This document shows, in pieces, positions 31,840-39,254 of a DNA stretch of 45,590 nucleotides. Each line of letters starts with the position of its first letter. The first letter of the stretch is position 1. Made by a program: the position numbers and the translations under genes. The DNA is from JBDTES01 sp039922435. GTDB taxonomy: Bacteria > Patescibacteriota > Saccharimonadia > Saccharimonadales > UBA4665. The stretch spans positions 1 through 45,590 of the forward strand of contig JBDTES010000006.1 in NCBI GenBank assembly GCA_039922435.1, read 5' to 3'. The notes under the pieces are model-generated. The model was not told where the DNA came from. It did not search any database and saw nothing but the letters and a program-made list of their open reading frames with translations.

Positions 31840-31898
31840 GTTTGTCCACGAATAAAACTATAGTCGTGCTGATGAGTCGTAAACGACGAAACGAACAA
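31838..31898 (+). ncRNA. Type III hammerhead self-cleaving ribozyme
   Basis: All invariant parts are present on the plus strand in the right order. Stem III TTGTTTG (31838-31844) / CGAACAA (31892-31898), 7 bp with one wobble. Cleavage triplet GUC, with the cut after C31846. Stem I CACG (31847-31850) / CGTG (31865-31868) closed by a 14-base A/T-rich loop. Core CUGAUGA (31869-31875). Stem II GTCGT (31876-31880) / ACGAC (31883-31887). GAAA (31888-31891). The open ends are in stem III, hence type III. It lies between the two-gene cassette and a kinase gene; that gene's own -10 is downstream, so the ribozyme most likely trims the 3' end of the cassette transcript, leaving a 2',3'-cyclic phosphate. 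Confidence 0.92.
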
Positions 31899-31940
31899 AT
31901 AATTTCATAATGGCTAGCGTTTCCTAGTACAATATTAATA

Positions 31941-32504
31941 ATGAACGAGACAAAAGTAATAGCCTTAGTTGGTATGCCCGGAGCTGGTAAAAGTTCCGGC
32001 GTAGAATATATGGAGCAAAAAGGCTGGCCATCGGTTTACTTTGGTGGTATCACGGTTGATGAGGTAAAAGCTCGTGGTCTCGAGGTTAACGAGACCAATG
32101 AAAAGCTAGTACGTGAAGACCTGCGAGCCAAAGAAGGTGTCGGAGTCATGGCCAATCGAATTATTAAAAAAATCGACGATTTAGTGACCCAAGGTCAACG
32201 CATAATCATCGCCGACGGAATATACAGCTGGACCGAATACAAGATTTTTAAAGAGAAGTACGGCGACTCAGCCATAATTATCGCCATAACCGCTCCCCGC
32301 CGTCTCCGACACGACCGTTTAGCCAATCGCCCAGTCCGGCCCCTATCTGATGCCGAGGTAACGGCCCGGGAATATGCCGAAATCGAGAATATAGAAAAAG
32401 GTGGTCCAATTGCCAACGCCGATTACACAATCGTGAATGACACTAGCTTAAACAACCTCACCGAGAGCATCGATAACCTACTCAAAGCCGAGAATATTGG
32501 ATAA
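31941..32504 (+). CDS. P-loop nucleotide kinase, UPF0200/dephospho-CoA kinase-like
   Basis: 187 residues. Walker A GMPGAGKSS at residues 11-19, a DE motif in GGITVDEVKARG, IIIADGIYSWTEYK as a Walker B-like region, and a lid RLRHDRLANRPVRP rich in Arg. The pattern fits small P-loop kinases such as the UPF0200 family or CoaE; the phosphate acceptor cannot be told. TACAAT (31928-31933) lies 7 bases before the ATG and there is no Shine-Dalgarno, a likely leaderless mRNA. Ends at a bidirectional terminator facing rpoD. Confidence 0.8.
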   Translation: MNETKVIALVGMPGAGKSSGVEYMEQKGWPSVYFGGITVDEVKARGLEVNETNEKLVREDLRAKEGVGVMANRIIKKIDDLVTQGQRIIIADGIYSWTEYKIFKEKYGDSAIIIAITAPRRLRHDRLANRPVRPLSDAEVTAREYAEIENIEKGGPIANADYTIVNDTSLNNLTESIDNLLKAENIG

Positions 32505-32525
32505 ACCAGTCCTCTCTATTAAAAA

Positions 32526-32557
32526 TAGCCCCAGATTAACTCTGGGACTACTTTTTT
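32526..32557 (+). terminator. Bidirectional Rho-independent terminator
   Basis: Core stem CCCAGA / TCTGGG with a TTAAC loop, lengthened by TAG / CTA after one mismatch, then a run of six T on the plus strand; on the minus strand the same stem is followed by TATTTTTAAT. Placed between the convergent kinase and rpoD genes. Confidence 0.85.
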
Positions 32558-32634
32558 AACTATCAGTAAAGAGCAATTCAAGTCCTCGACCAGGCCGGGA
32601 CCTAGAGCCATTAGAGAACCTATATCGTTTAGAC

Positions 32635-33747
32635 CTATTTAATATAGTCGTGGAGCTTGCGGGCATCTTTGTGCTTGCGCAGCTTAGCTAACGCTTTAGC
32701 TTCAATCTGACGAATCCGCTCACGGGTAACAGCAAACTCTTGGCCAACTTCTTCTAGGGTGTACTGCTTGCCATCTTCTAGACCAAAGCGCAGTTTAAGA
32801 ATCTTTTGCTCGCGCTCGGTTAGAGCTCCTAACATATCTTTGACTTGTTCTTTAAGCAGCTGGCCAGTGGCGCTTTCCTCTGGACTAATAGTGTCTTCAT
32901 CTTCAATAAAGTCCGATAGCACACTCTCTTCTTCGTCATCACGAATCGAAGCATCAAGGCTAGAAATATCCTGCTTAATCTTCATGATATGTTCTACCTT
33001 AACAACATCAATTTCCATTTCTTTGGCAATTTCTTCATTAGACGGCTCGCGGTTAAGTTCTTGAGTCAAACGGCGCTGCGTCCGCAGTAATTTATTAATC
33101 GTCTCTACCATGTGCACTGGGATACGAATCGTTCGAGCTTGGTCGGCAATAGCCCTCGTAATCGCTTGGCGAATCCACCAGGTAGCGTAGGTACTGAATT
33201 TAAAACCTTTATCTGGGTCGAACTTCTCGACGGCCCGTAGCAAACCGGTGTTGCCTTCTTGAATTAGGTCTAGCAAATCTAGTCCGCGACCGACGTAGCG
33301 TTTAGCAATCGACACGACTAGGCGCATATTAGCCTCAGCCATCTGGTCTTTGGCCTCTTTTTCGCCAGCGACGACCCGTTGAGCCAGGGCCAGCTCTTCT
33401 GGAGCTGTCAGTAATGGAATCTTACCAATCTCTCGTAAATACAGGCGGACGCTGTCATCAGCGATATCATCTAAATACGACTGGTCTTCGACAACCACTT
33501 CTTCTTCGTCTTCAATGAGCCATTCATCAGTTAGATCGGTTGGGGCCGGTTCATCTGGCGCTATAACATCAACACCAGCTTCGGCTAGATCAGCATAAAG
33601 CGATTCGAGCAGCTCGGCATTCTTTGGTTTGTCAGGAATTACATTGGTAATTTCACGCAGGTCAATCTTGCCATCTTTTTTGGCTTTATCGAATAATTCC
33701 TGCTTGGCGGCGGCTAGCCTGGTTTTCTGATCATTTATCTTGGGCAC
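32635..33747 (-). CDS. rpoD: RNA polymerase primary sigma factor
   Basis: 370 residues, RpoD/SigA type without the large non-conserved insert. Region 1.1-like N-terminus (DLREITNVIPDKP), region 1.2 DDSVRLYLREIGKIPLLT, region 2.3-2.4 FKFSTYATWWIRQAITRAI, region 3 RIPVHMVETINKLLR, region 4.2 YTLEEVGQEFAVTRERIRQIEAKALAKLR. GTG start lies inside the dnaG 3' end (17-base overlap) with GGAG 9 bases upstream. dnaG-rpoD is the classical macromolecular synthesis operon order. Confidence 0.96.
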   Translation of the reverse strand: MPKINDQKTRLAAAKQELFDKAKKDGKIDLREITNVIPDKPKNAELLESLYADLAEAGVDVIAPDEPAPTDLTDEWLIEDEEEVVVEDQSYLDDIADDSVRLYLREIGKIPLLTAPEELALAQRVVAGEKEAKDQMAEANMRLVVSIAKRYVGRGLDLLDLIQEGNTGLLRAVEKFDPDKGFKFSTYATWWIRQAITRAIADQARTIRIPVHMVETINKLLRTQRRLTQELNREPSNEEIAKEMEIDVVKVEHIMKIKQDISSLDASIRDDEEESVLSDFIEDEDTISPEESATGQLLKEQVKDMLGALTEREQKILKLRFGLEDGKQYTLEEVGQEFAVTRERIRQIEAKALAKLRKHKDARKLHDYIK

Positions 33748-35551
33748 GCGGTTTGTCTCCTTGCAAAGATTTTAATAACTTATCGAGTTGTTTAGCTTGA
33801 TGCAACAGCTGATCAACAGCTGTGCCTTCGGCATCATTTAGGTTTTCAGCAATCATGTGCTTTTTAATGCGGACGTATTGTTCTATCAGTTTGGCACGCA
33901 AGCGAGCTACTTCGTAACGCAGCTCGAGCAGCTCAAGGTCTTGATAGAGCGTCTCATAAACTAATGATAATATTTTACCATATTCACCCAAATCTTGCAC
34001 TGCCCAGGCTCGCAGTGCTTCAGTGTCAGCCCCCTTTGGCTTATTGGCCAGACTGGCAAAGCCGGCAAAATCAGGGAATTCTTTTAAGAATCCGAGTAGT
34101 TTAATAGCCGGTTCGTGCTCCAGCATGTCCGGTGTAACAATCTTTAGGTAATCACGTAATTTAGGCTGAGCTAGCATAACTGACATCAAGTGCTCTTCGG
34201 TCTTTTGACGATCAACCGTAGCCTTATCGATAGCTTTAATATCGACCGGTTTCTTAAGCCTAACAGGGGTGATTTTATTAGCTGGCTGAACAAGTTTTTG
34301 ATTCAAGGCGTCTTTATTAACTTGCAGGATTTTGGCGAGCTCGCCAATGTAGTGATCTTGCTCAACACTGTCTTCCAGCCCTCGAACCACGTTAATTACG
34401 ACGTCGCTAAACTCGCGTTTGCCAACCGCCGTGGTCAAATCAAGCTGCGAACTGTAGCGCTCGATTAACCAATCGACAGCGTAGAGTGGCTTAGTAATAA
34501 TGTCTCGCCAAATACTGACATCGCTGCGAATCAGCTCGTCCGGGTCTTTGCCGCTCGGTATAGTAATAATGCTCAATGTCACACCAACTTTAGCGGCTAT
34601 CGGTATAGCCCGCTCGGTGGCAGCTAAACCTGCTTTATCGGCATCAAAACTTAGGCGAATGTCACCGGTTAGGCGGCTGAGTGCCTTCAGATGAGGCTCA
34701 GTTAGAGCTGTTCCGGCCGTTGCCACCACTTGGGTTACTAAGGCTTGGTGGCTAGTAATTACATCTAGATTACCCTCGGCTAAAACCACATATTTATTCT
34801 TCCGAATGGCCTCTTTAGCCAGGTGCAAACCAAAGACGTGCCGACTTTTGTCGTAGAGTGGTGTCGCCGGAGTGTTTATATACTTCGGTGCATTAGGATT
34901 ATCTTCGAGTAGTCGAGCCGTAAAGCCAATCACCCGCCCCTGTGGATCACATAGCGGAATCTGCAACCGACCGCGGAACATATCACCTAAGCCTCGGTAA
35001 TTCTGGCTACTTAGCCCAGCTAATTTAATTTCGTCAGCTGAAAATCCCTTTTTGACCAAAAAATCACACAGCGCACTACCATTATTGGGGCTATAGCCTA
35101 GCCGCCAGGTCAGCGCCGTGGCCTTAGAAAAGCCACGTTTACCCAGGGCGTACTCTAGGGCCAGCTTATTCTGACTAAACTGCATCTGATAAAAGTGCGT
35201 GGCTAGCTCCAAGGCCTCATATAACCGATCTTTGCTCTTGCCAGAGGTTCGCCCGCTGCCCGGTTGGTTGTATTGCTCCAGATCAACTCCGGCTCGCCTG
35301 GCTAGCAGCTCCAGCGCAGCTCGAAACTCTAGACCCTCCATCTCCATCACAAAGCTAAACATATCGCCGCCCCGACCAGATGAGAAGTCGTGCCAAATCT
35401 GCTTATCTGGGCTCACAATAAAGCTGGGCGTCCGCTCGGCACTAAATGGACTTAACCCCTTCCAGTTGCGGCCGGCCCGTTTGAGTTGGACATACTCGCC
35501 GACAACGTCTTCAATCGACAGTCGGCTCCGAATTTCCTCTTTGGCATCCAT
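33731..35551 (-). CDS. dnaG: DNA primase lacking zinc-ribbon ligands
   Basis: 606 residues; makes RNA primers at the fork. Its TOPRIM core is intact (VLAEGNLDVITSHQ, LSFDADKAGLAA) and a C-terminal helicase-binding region follows. The N-terminal domain aligns with the zinc ribbon but all four ligands are replaced: CPFH reads SPFS (S34, S37) and CFGC reads DFSS (D55, S58), while surrounding residues YVQLKRAGRNWKGL, RTPSFIVSP and GRGGDMFSFV are kept. So the fold may persist without zinc. GATAAT with a TTGCTA -35 lies 7 bases before the ATG (leaderless). Overlaps rpoD. Confidence 0.95.
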   Translation of the reverse strand: MDAKEEIRSRLSIEDVVGEYVQLKRAGRNWKGLSPFSAERTPSFIVSPDKQIWHDFSSGRGGDMFSFVMEMEGLEFRAALELLARRAGVDLEQYNQPGSGRTSGKSKDRLYEALELATHFYQMQFSQNKLALEYALGKRGFSKATALTWRLGYSPNNGSALCDFLVKKGFSADEIKLAGLSSQNYRGLGDMFRGRLQIPLCDPQGRVIGFTARLLEDNPNAPKYINTPATPLYDKSRHVFGLHLAKEAIRKNKYVVLAEGNLDVITSHQALVTQVVATAGTALTEPHLKALSRLTGDIRLSFDADKAGLAATERAIPIAAKVGVTLSIITIPSGKDPDELIRSDVSIWRDIITKPLYAVDWLIERYSSQLDLTTAVGKREFSDVVINVVRGLEDSVEQDHYIGELAKILQVNKDALNQKLVQPANKITPVRLKKPVDIKAIDKATVDRQKTEEHLMSVMLAQPKLRDYLKIVTPDMLEHEPAIKLLGFLKEFPDFAGFASLANKPKGADTEALRAWAVQDLGEYGKILSLVYETLYQDLELLELRYEVARLRAKLIEQYVRIKKHMIAENLNDAEGTAVDQLLHQAKQLDKLLKSLQGDKPRAQDK

Positions 35552-35558
35552 ACTACAT

Positions 35559-35587
35559 ATTATCTAGCACAATCTAGCAAGTAGCAA
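35559..35587 (-). promoter_or_regulatory. Promoter of dnaG-rpoD
   Basis: Minus strand -35 TTGCTA (35582-35587), 17-base spacer, -10 GATAAT (35559-35564), then 7 bases to the dnaG ATG, so the predicted mRNA starts at or beside the start codon. Confidence 0.6.
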
Positions 35588-35694
35588 GCCATACACCAGA
35601 CTTCACTCCAGACCATTTTCTTTTCAGAATCCGTATTTACACCAATCAATACACTGCCCACCTGAATTATCAACCAGACGCAGAATGGCATAAT

Positions 35695-35722
35695 AAAAGA
35701 GCCAGGGTTATCTGGCTCTTTC
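35695..35722 (-). terminator. Rho-independent terminator
   Basis: 9-bp stem AAGAGCCAG (35697-35705) / CTGGCTCTT (35712-35720), loop GGTTAT. On the minus strand a TTTTATTAT tract follows. It lies 15 bases after the stop of the 304-residue gene and separates it from dnaG. Confidence 0.85.
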
Positions 35723-35736
35723 ACATCAGCTTAGGC

Positions 35737-36651
35737 CTAGGCTAGCGAGGGGTGTTTGGCCTCAAGAGGCTGACGCAGTAACTCCGGGTATGTAATTGCA
35801 TAATTTGTTTTAGCATACCCATTTAAGCCAGCATCAAGCGTCTTGTTAATAACCTTAGTAGCATTTATCACGTTCTCACGTATCACTTGTGGGTTTGCCT
35901 TAATCTTAGCAAGTAAGTCTCGAGCACGCGCAAACTCATAATACAAAGTACCATCATAGCCACCAGGTATCACCTGCCCAGTTTCGGTGTCTATGATACG
36001 ACGGCCTTCATACTGCTTAGCTAAATCGTCTAATCGCTCTTCAGCCGATAACTTATTATGCTTATTAATAGAATCATTCCCTCTCTGAATTGTATCACCT
36101 GTAGCTATCTGATAAATTCGGCTAAAAGCACGCGAATCACCATCAAGTAATAGTACCGATCTATCCCTAAGAGCAGACTTATTATTACTCTTGGCTGTTT
36201 GTATATCAGCTCGCACAGATGCAGCTAAACGAGATGCAGTTTCAGCAATCTCAGCATCATTCAAAGGAGCACGAAGCTTTTCGAGCCTTGCTTGTTCCTC
36301 GACCTGTCTCGCCTGTTTTGCGGTCTGGAAATCGTTCTCAACCTTCTCTAGGGTAACTGGTCGTTTGTCAGTTACCAACGTACCATCCCTCAACATCGAG
36401 GAGCTAGTTCCGCTTTGAGGAGTCAGTAAGCCTGATTCTGACTGATCGTATCCGAAATGTTCACTAGTATTTGTTGTCGGTTTCGTGGATTCCAGTTTGT
36501 CAACACTCGCCGCTACTGCTGCCACAGCAATCTGACCGGTCGATGCTTCATAACCTGGCTGGGCAAATTTTTCCCAACTCCCATTTGCTGCCGCCTGATT
36601 AGCCGCAATTGCGGCTACCTCGTCTTGGTTAATTGGTATCTTTTCACTCAT
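35737..36651 (-). CDS. Hypothetical protein, 304 aa
   Basis: Not recognised. Ala/Gln/Asn-rich N-terminus, a charged helical stretch that may form a coiled coil (VENDFQTAKQARQVEEQARLEKL region, about residues 112-145), then SVLLLDGDSRAFSRIYQIATGD and YYEFARARDLLAKI. No signal or TM. AGGA lies ~10 bases before the ATG. Single gene between a TTGACA promoter and a terminator. The function is unknown. Confidence 0.65.
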   Translation of the reverse strand: MSEKIPINQDEVAAIAANQAAANGSWEKFAQPGYEASTGQIAVAAVAASVDKLESTKPTTNTSEHFGYDQSESGLLTPQSGTSSSMLRDGTLVTDKRPVTLEKVENDFQTAKQARQVEEQARLEKLRAPLNDAEIAETASRLAASVRADIQTAKSNNKSALRDRSVLLLDGDSRAFSRIYQIATGDTIQRGNDSINKHNKLSAEERLDDLAKQYEGRRIIDTETGQVIPGGYDGTLYYEFARARDLLAKIKANPQVIRENVINATKVINKTLDAGLNGYAKTNYAITYPELLRQPLEAKHPSLA

Positions 36652-36708
36652 TTTTTTGTATTCCTGTTCGTTTTTATGTTAGCTATTTGTCTTTTAGCTT
36701 AGTTAGAT

Positions 36709-36735
36709 ATTATCATACTTATGCTTAATTGTCAA
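36709..36735 (-). promoter_or_regulatory. Promoter of the 304-aa hypothetical gene
   Basis: Minus strand -35 TTGACA (36730-36735) with -10 GATAAT (36709-36714, 15-base spacer) or TAATAT (36707-36712, 17-base spacer). The leader is ~50 bases with a Shine-Dalgarno. Confidence 0.55.
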
Positions 36736-36767
36736 CTAAGTTGTGCCTAATGTCTATTATCCCATAA

Positions 36768-36990
36768 TGGCAAAAAGATACCCCATAAATTATTCGTCGA
36801 CGACGCAGTTGTTGGTTGTTGGGTCGGAGGAATTAATTTATAGGGTGGTGGGGTCTCGACTTATCGGAGTCTAGTTTTAGACTCTACGTCCGGGATTCGA
36901 GATTGTACCGGAAAGGTACCGTAGGGACACCGGCTGTTACCAGTAAATATACCAGTATTAGCCAGTGCCCCACAGGTCAGGCCACATCAG
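36768..36990 (-). ncRNA. Structured non-coding RNA, class unknown, with intrinsic terminator
   Basis: Helices on the minus strand: 12 bp between 36960-36971 and 36924-36935 with two G-U pairs; GTACC / GGTAC hairpin at 36905-36919; TCTCGA-type helix 36897-36902 / 36854-36859 enclosing a 7-bp hairpin at 36867-36884; and a 12-bp helix 36834-36845 / 36781-36792 with one G-U, followed by TATCTTTTT, which looks like an intrinsic terminator ending near 36768. The three G-U pairs would be C-A mismatches on the plus strand, so the minus strand is the RNA. It follows the small gene 37004-37183. Not tRNA, tmRNA, SRP or RNase P by motif. The extent on the 5' side is uncertain. Confidence 0.6.
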
Positions 36991-37003
36991 GCTGCTCGGC
37001 AGG

Positions 37004-37183
37004 CTAGGTTTCATCATTCGCCGGTTCTTCACCTCCTTCTGCCGGGGGCGGGTAGGTGTCATCTAGCGGACGCTCGGGTAGTTGGTTAGATAGCCTATAG
37101 TGCGATACCGAGAGCATCAGTTCCTCTACAGACGGCACATGTACCTTAGGCTTACGAGCATTATGATTCCTACGACCACCCAT
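37004..37183 (-). CDS. Hypothetical protein, 59 aa
   Basis: Not recognised. Basic N-terminus (GGRRNHNARKPKVH) and acidic, Pro-rich C-terminus (ERPLDDTYPPPAEGGEEPANDE). AGGGAG lies ~6 bases before ATG 37183, which decides the start over a longer frame. Divergent from 37309; a structured RNA follows directly on the same strand. Confidence 0.55.
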   Translation of the reverse strand: MGGRRNHNARKPKVHVPSVEELMLSVSHYRLSNQLPERPLDDTYPPPAEGGEEPANDET

Positions 37184-37308
37184 GATCACTCCCTTGCTTG
37201 AGCCACAATAATCCAGGATTGAATTATCAACATCAACTGTAGCGGTTGATAGTCTCTGACACAACCAGTAGCAGTTTGGGTGCAAAATTGGTAATATTAG
37301 TCATAACT

Positions 37309-37986
37309 ATGCCTCCAAATCAAGCACCAGCTCCATCACCATCACCACCCAGCTATACCCCACCGACCAATTTGACTCCTAATGGCGGCCATAACCCGTA
37401 CGAGTTTATTGTGGCCGAGGACAAGCAAAGAGAAGCTAAGTTTAAAATACCCGGTGGTGATAACAAAACCCAACGGGCCCTGATAGTAGCTGGTGGTGCA
37501 ATTGTATTAATAATCATTATTAGTCTCCTCTACTCCCTAATATCGAGTAGTGGCCATAGCGACCCTCAACTAACCATCGTTACTCAGAAGCAGCAAGAAA
37601 TCATCCGAGTTGCGACTGATGGTGCCCGACATGCCAATAATCAATCTACTAAAAACTTTGCGATTAACACCGAACTAACAATTCAGAGCAACCAAGGCGA
37701 ACTGATAAGCTATTTAGCTGATCACGGCACCAAGTTAAGCAAGAAAACGCTGAATCTAGGCATCGATTCTAAAACCGATACCCTACTTACAAATGCCAGC
37801 GCCACCAATACATACGATAGTACTGTCGAACAAGAGCTTGTCACGGAACTAACTGATTATCAAGCGGCTCTAAAGCAAGCTTATCAGGGTGTTTCCGGCA
37901 AGACTCTTCAGGGAATACTAAACCATAGCTACGATAATGCTAGTTTACTAATCGAACAAGGCAAAGACGCCATAAATACTCCTTAG
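37309..37986 (+). CDS. Single-TM membrane protein, 225 aa
   Basis: Not recognised. Pro/Ser-rich cytoplasmic N-terminus (about residues 1-60), one TM helix (ALIVAGGAIVLIIIISLLYSL, about 57-78), then a helical extracytoplasmic domain with many Asn, Gln, Thr and Leu. This layout recurs in Saccharibacteria. ATG 37309 has no Shine-Dalgarno; TATTAG is 8 bases upstream, so it may be leaderless. Its end overlaps the convergent MmcQ-like gene by 4 bases. Confidence 0.65.
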   Translation: MPPNQAPAPSPSPPSYTPPTNLTPNGGHNPYEFIVAEDKQREAKFKIPGGDNKTQRALIVAGGAIVLIIIISLLYSLISSSGHSDPQLTIVTQKQQEIIRVATDGARHANNQSTKNFAINTELTIQSNQGELISYLADHGTKLSKKTLNLGIDSKTDTLLTNASATNTYDSTVEQELVTELTDYQAALKQAYQGVSGKTLQGILNHSYDNASLLIEQGKDAINTP

Positions 37987-38306
37987 TCAGCTGTGACTAA
38001 ATCGTAGCTGTGGCGAATTAGGACTTGAACTTCGTCCCAGGGCAACTGGCCAGTCAGAATCATCGTATTCCAGTGCTTTTTATTCAGGTGATAGCCCGGC
38101 ACAACTGTTTCGTACTTTTCGCGCAGGGTTTCGGCTAGCACTGGGTCGCACTTTAAGCTGAGATTTATCGGCTCTTTATTCTCGGTTATTAGAGCAAACA
38201 TCTTATCGCCCGTTTTATAAACAGCCACATCCTTGCCAAACGGATAATCCAACACGGCCTTCGGCATACTCAATATATAATCTTCGACAGTTTTATGATC
38301 CATCAT
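37983..38306 (-). CDS. MmcQ/YjbR family protein
   Basis: 107 residues. The family pattern (also DUF419, CyaY-like DNA-binding fold) is clear: DYPFGKDVAVYKTGDKMFALI, INLSLKCDPVLAETLRE, VVPGYHLNKKHWNTMIL and a final RHSYDLV. The exact role in these proteins is not established; DNA binding has been proposed. Two adjacent ATGs (38306, 38303). Starts 17 bases after the 38324 gene on the same strand. Confidence 0.9.
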   Translation of the reverse strand: MMDHKTVEDYILSMPKAVLDYPFGKDVAVYKTGDKMFALITENKEPINLSLKCDPVLAETLREKYETVVPGYHLNKKHWNTMILTGQLPWDEVQVLIRHSYDLVTAD

Positions 38307-38323
38307 CTATACTTTAGCAGTTT

Positions 38324-38716
38324 TTAATCGGCATCAGGGTGCACTTCACTAGTAAATTTGTCTATATCAAGCCCCAAGCGCAGTGCGCCACCGTACTGAT
38401 GCTGAAGAAATCCAATAGCTGTATCGCCTAGCTCTCGGTGGTGCTTCTGTATTATATTTGATAATCTCGCCTGATAATCGAAAACCATTTGGGCAGTTTC
38501 TGTCAGCCACTTTTCCGACCAATTTAATTGTACTTCGCCCCAGGCAGTGCCATCCTCCTCGAAGAATATATTGTTACTACCTTGCTTGGTGACAGATTCA
38601 TCTGCAACATCTAGGCTTTTAGACAACGCCGCATTGCCTAACACGCTTGCTTCCGCTGGCGTGAACTCACAACGAACTTTTGCTCTCCGGCCGTAGCCTA
38701 GTATCTCTCCGTACAT
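38324..38716 (-). CDS. Hypothetical protein, 130 aa
   Basis: Not recognised. RAKVRCEFTPAEASVLGNAAL and a helix-rich second half (WLTETAQMVFDYQARLSNIIQKHHRELG). Soluble. No Shine-Dalgarno; TATAAT lies 15 bases before the ATG. Probably cotranscribed with the MmcQ-like gene. Confidence 0.6.
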   Translation of the reverse strand: MYGEILGYGRRAKVRCEFTPAEASVLGNAALSKSLDVADESVTKQGSNNIFFEEDGTAWGEVQLNWSEKWLTETAQMVFDYQARLSNIIQKHHRELGDTAIGFLQHQYGGALRLGLDIDKFTSEVHPDAD

Positions 38717-38762
38717 AGATAATAAATTAACATTATATAGACATTACGTCAAATCTGGTAAA

Positions 38763-38996
38763 TCAGCAAGAATCACTACCCGTGCCAGCGTCACTATCCC
38801 CTAGCCGACTTAGCTCAAGCTCATCTTCTTCTAGACGTCGTACTAACTCAAACAGGTTTGCTATCGTGGTACTACCATCTTGGGCTTTAATATTCTCAAA
38901 TGATTTTTGATCGCTTTCTATCGCACAGCGAGCAGCTTCGATCTCCGTCGGCGGGCCAAATTCTGGCCCTCTATTATCTACTAACCCTTCAGCCAT
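38763..38996 (-). CDS. Hypothetical protein, 77 aa
   Basis: Not recognised. Acidic and helical (ARCAIESDQKSFENIKAQDG, LFELVRRLEEDELELSRLGD). ATG 38996 with AAGG 9 bases upstream is chosen; a TTG start 12 codons upstream is possible. Small gene in the accessory region. Confidence 0.5.
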   Translation of the reverse strand: MAEGLVDNRGPEFGPPTEIEAARCAIESDQKSFENIKAQDGSTTIANLFELVRRLEEDELELSRLGDSDAGTGSDSC

Positions 38997-39171
38997 TCTT
39001 TGGGCCTTATCCTTTCTAGATACCTGCCGCAATTTAATCTTCTGTACTAATTATAATACTCAAACTAACAAGTTCCCGCAGCCCCATGCCTGCAATCTCA
39101 CCAAAAAGTACACAAAGTGGACTAACTTAGTCAACTATTAATCTTACAGCTATACCATATTCTACAATTTA

Positions 39172-39250
39172 CAGGGTCAGACCCTGCAAGAATACATTAT
39201 TACGACACATTATACCCTTTTGCAAGGTGAGACCTTGCAAAAAGACCTTG
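39172..39250. repeat. REP-like palindrome pair, left copy
   Basis: Two palindromes: CAGGGTCAGACCCTG (39172-39186) and TTTTGCAAGGTnnnACCTTGCAAAA (39218-39242), the latter followed by a third half-site ACCTTG at 39245-39250. The same series in the same orientation lies at 41217-41289. The right end is 5 bases after the stop of the 608-residue gene. Confidence 0.8.
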
Positions 39251-39254
39251 TAAA

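Noticed and set aside
36836..36975. Possible tmRNA, RNase P RNA or SRP RNA
   Set aside because: No tag reading frame ending in ALAA, no CCA-ended tRNA-like domain with a T-loop, no GGAAG SRP loop and no P4 core; also the pairing favours the minus strand.
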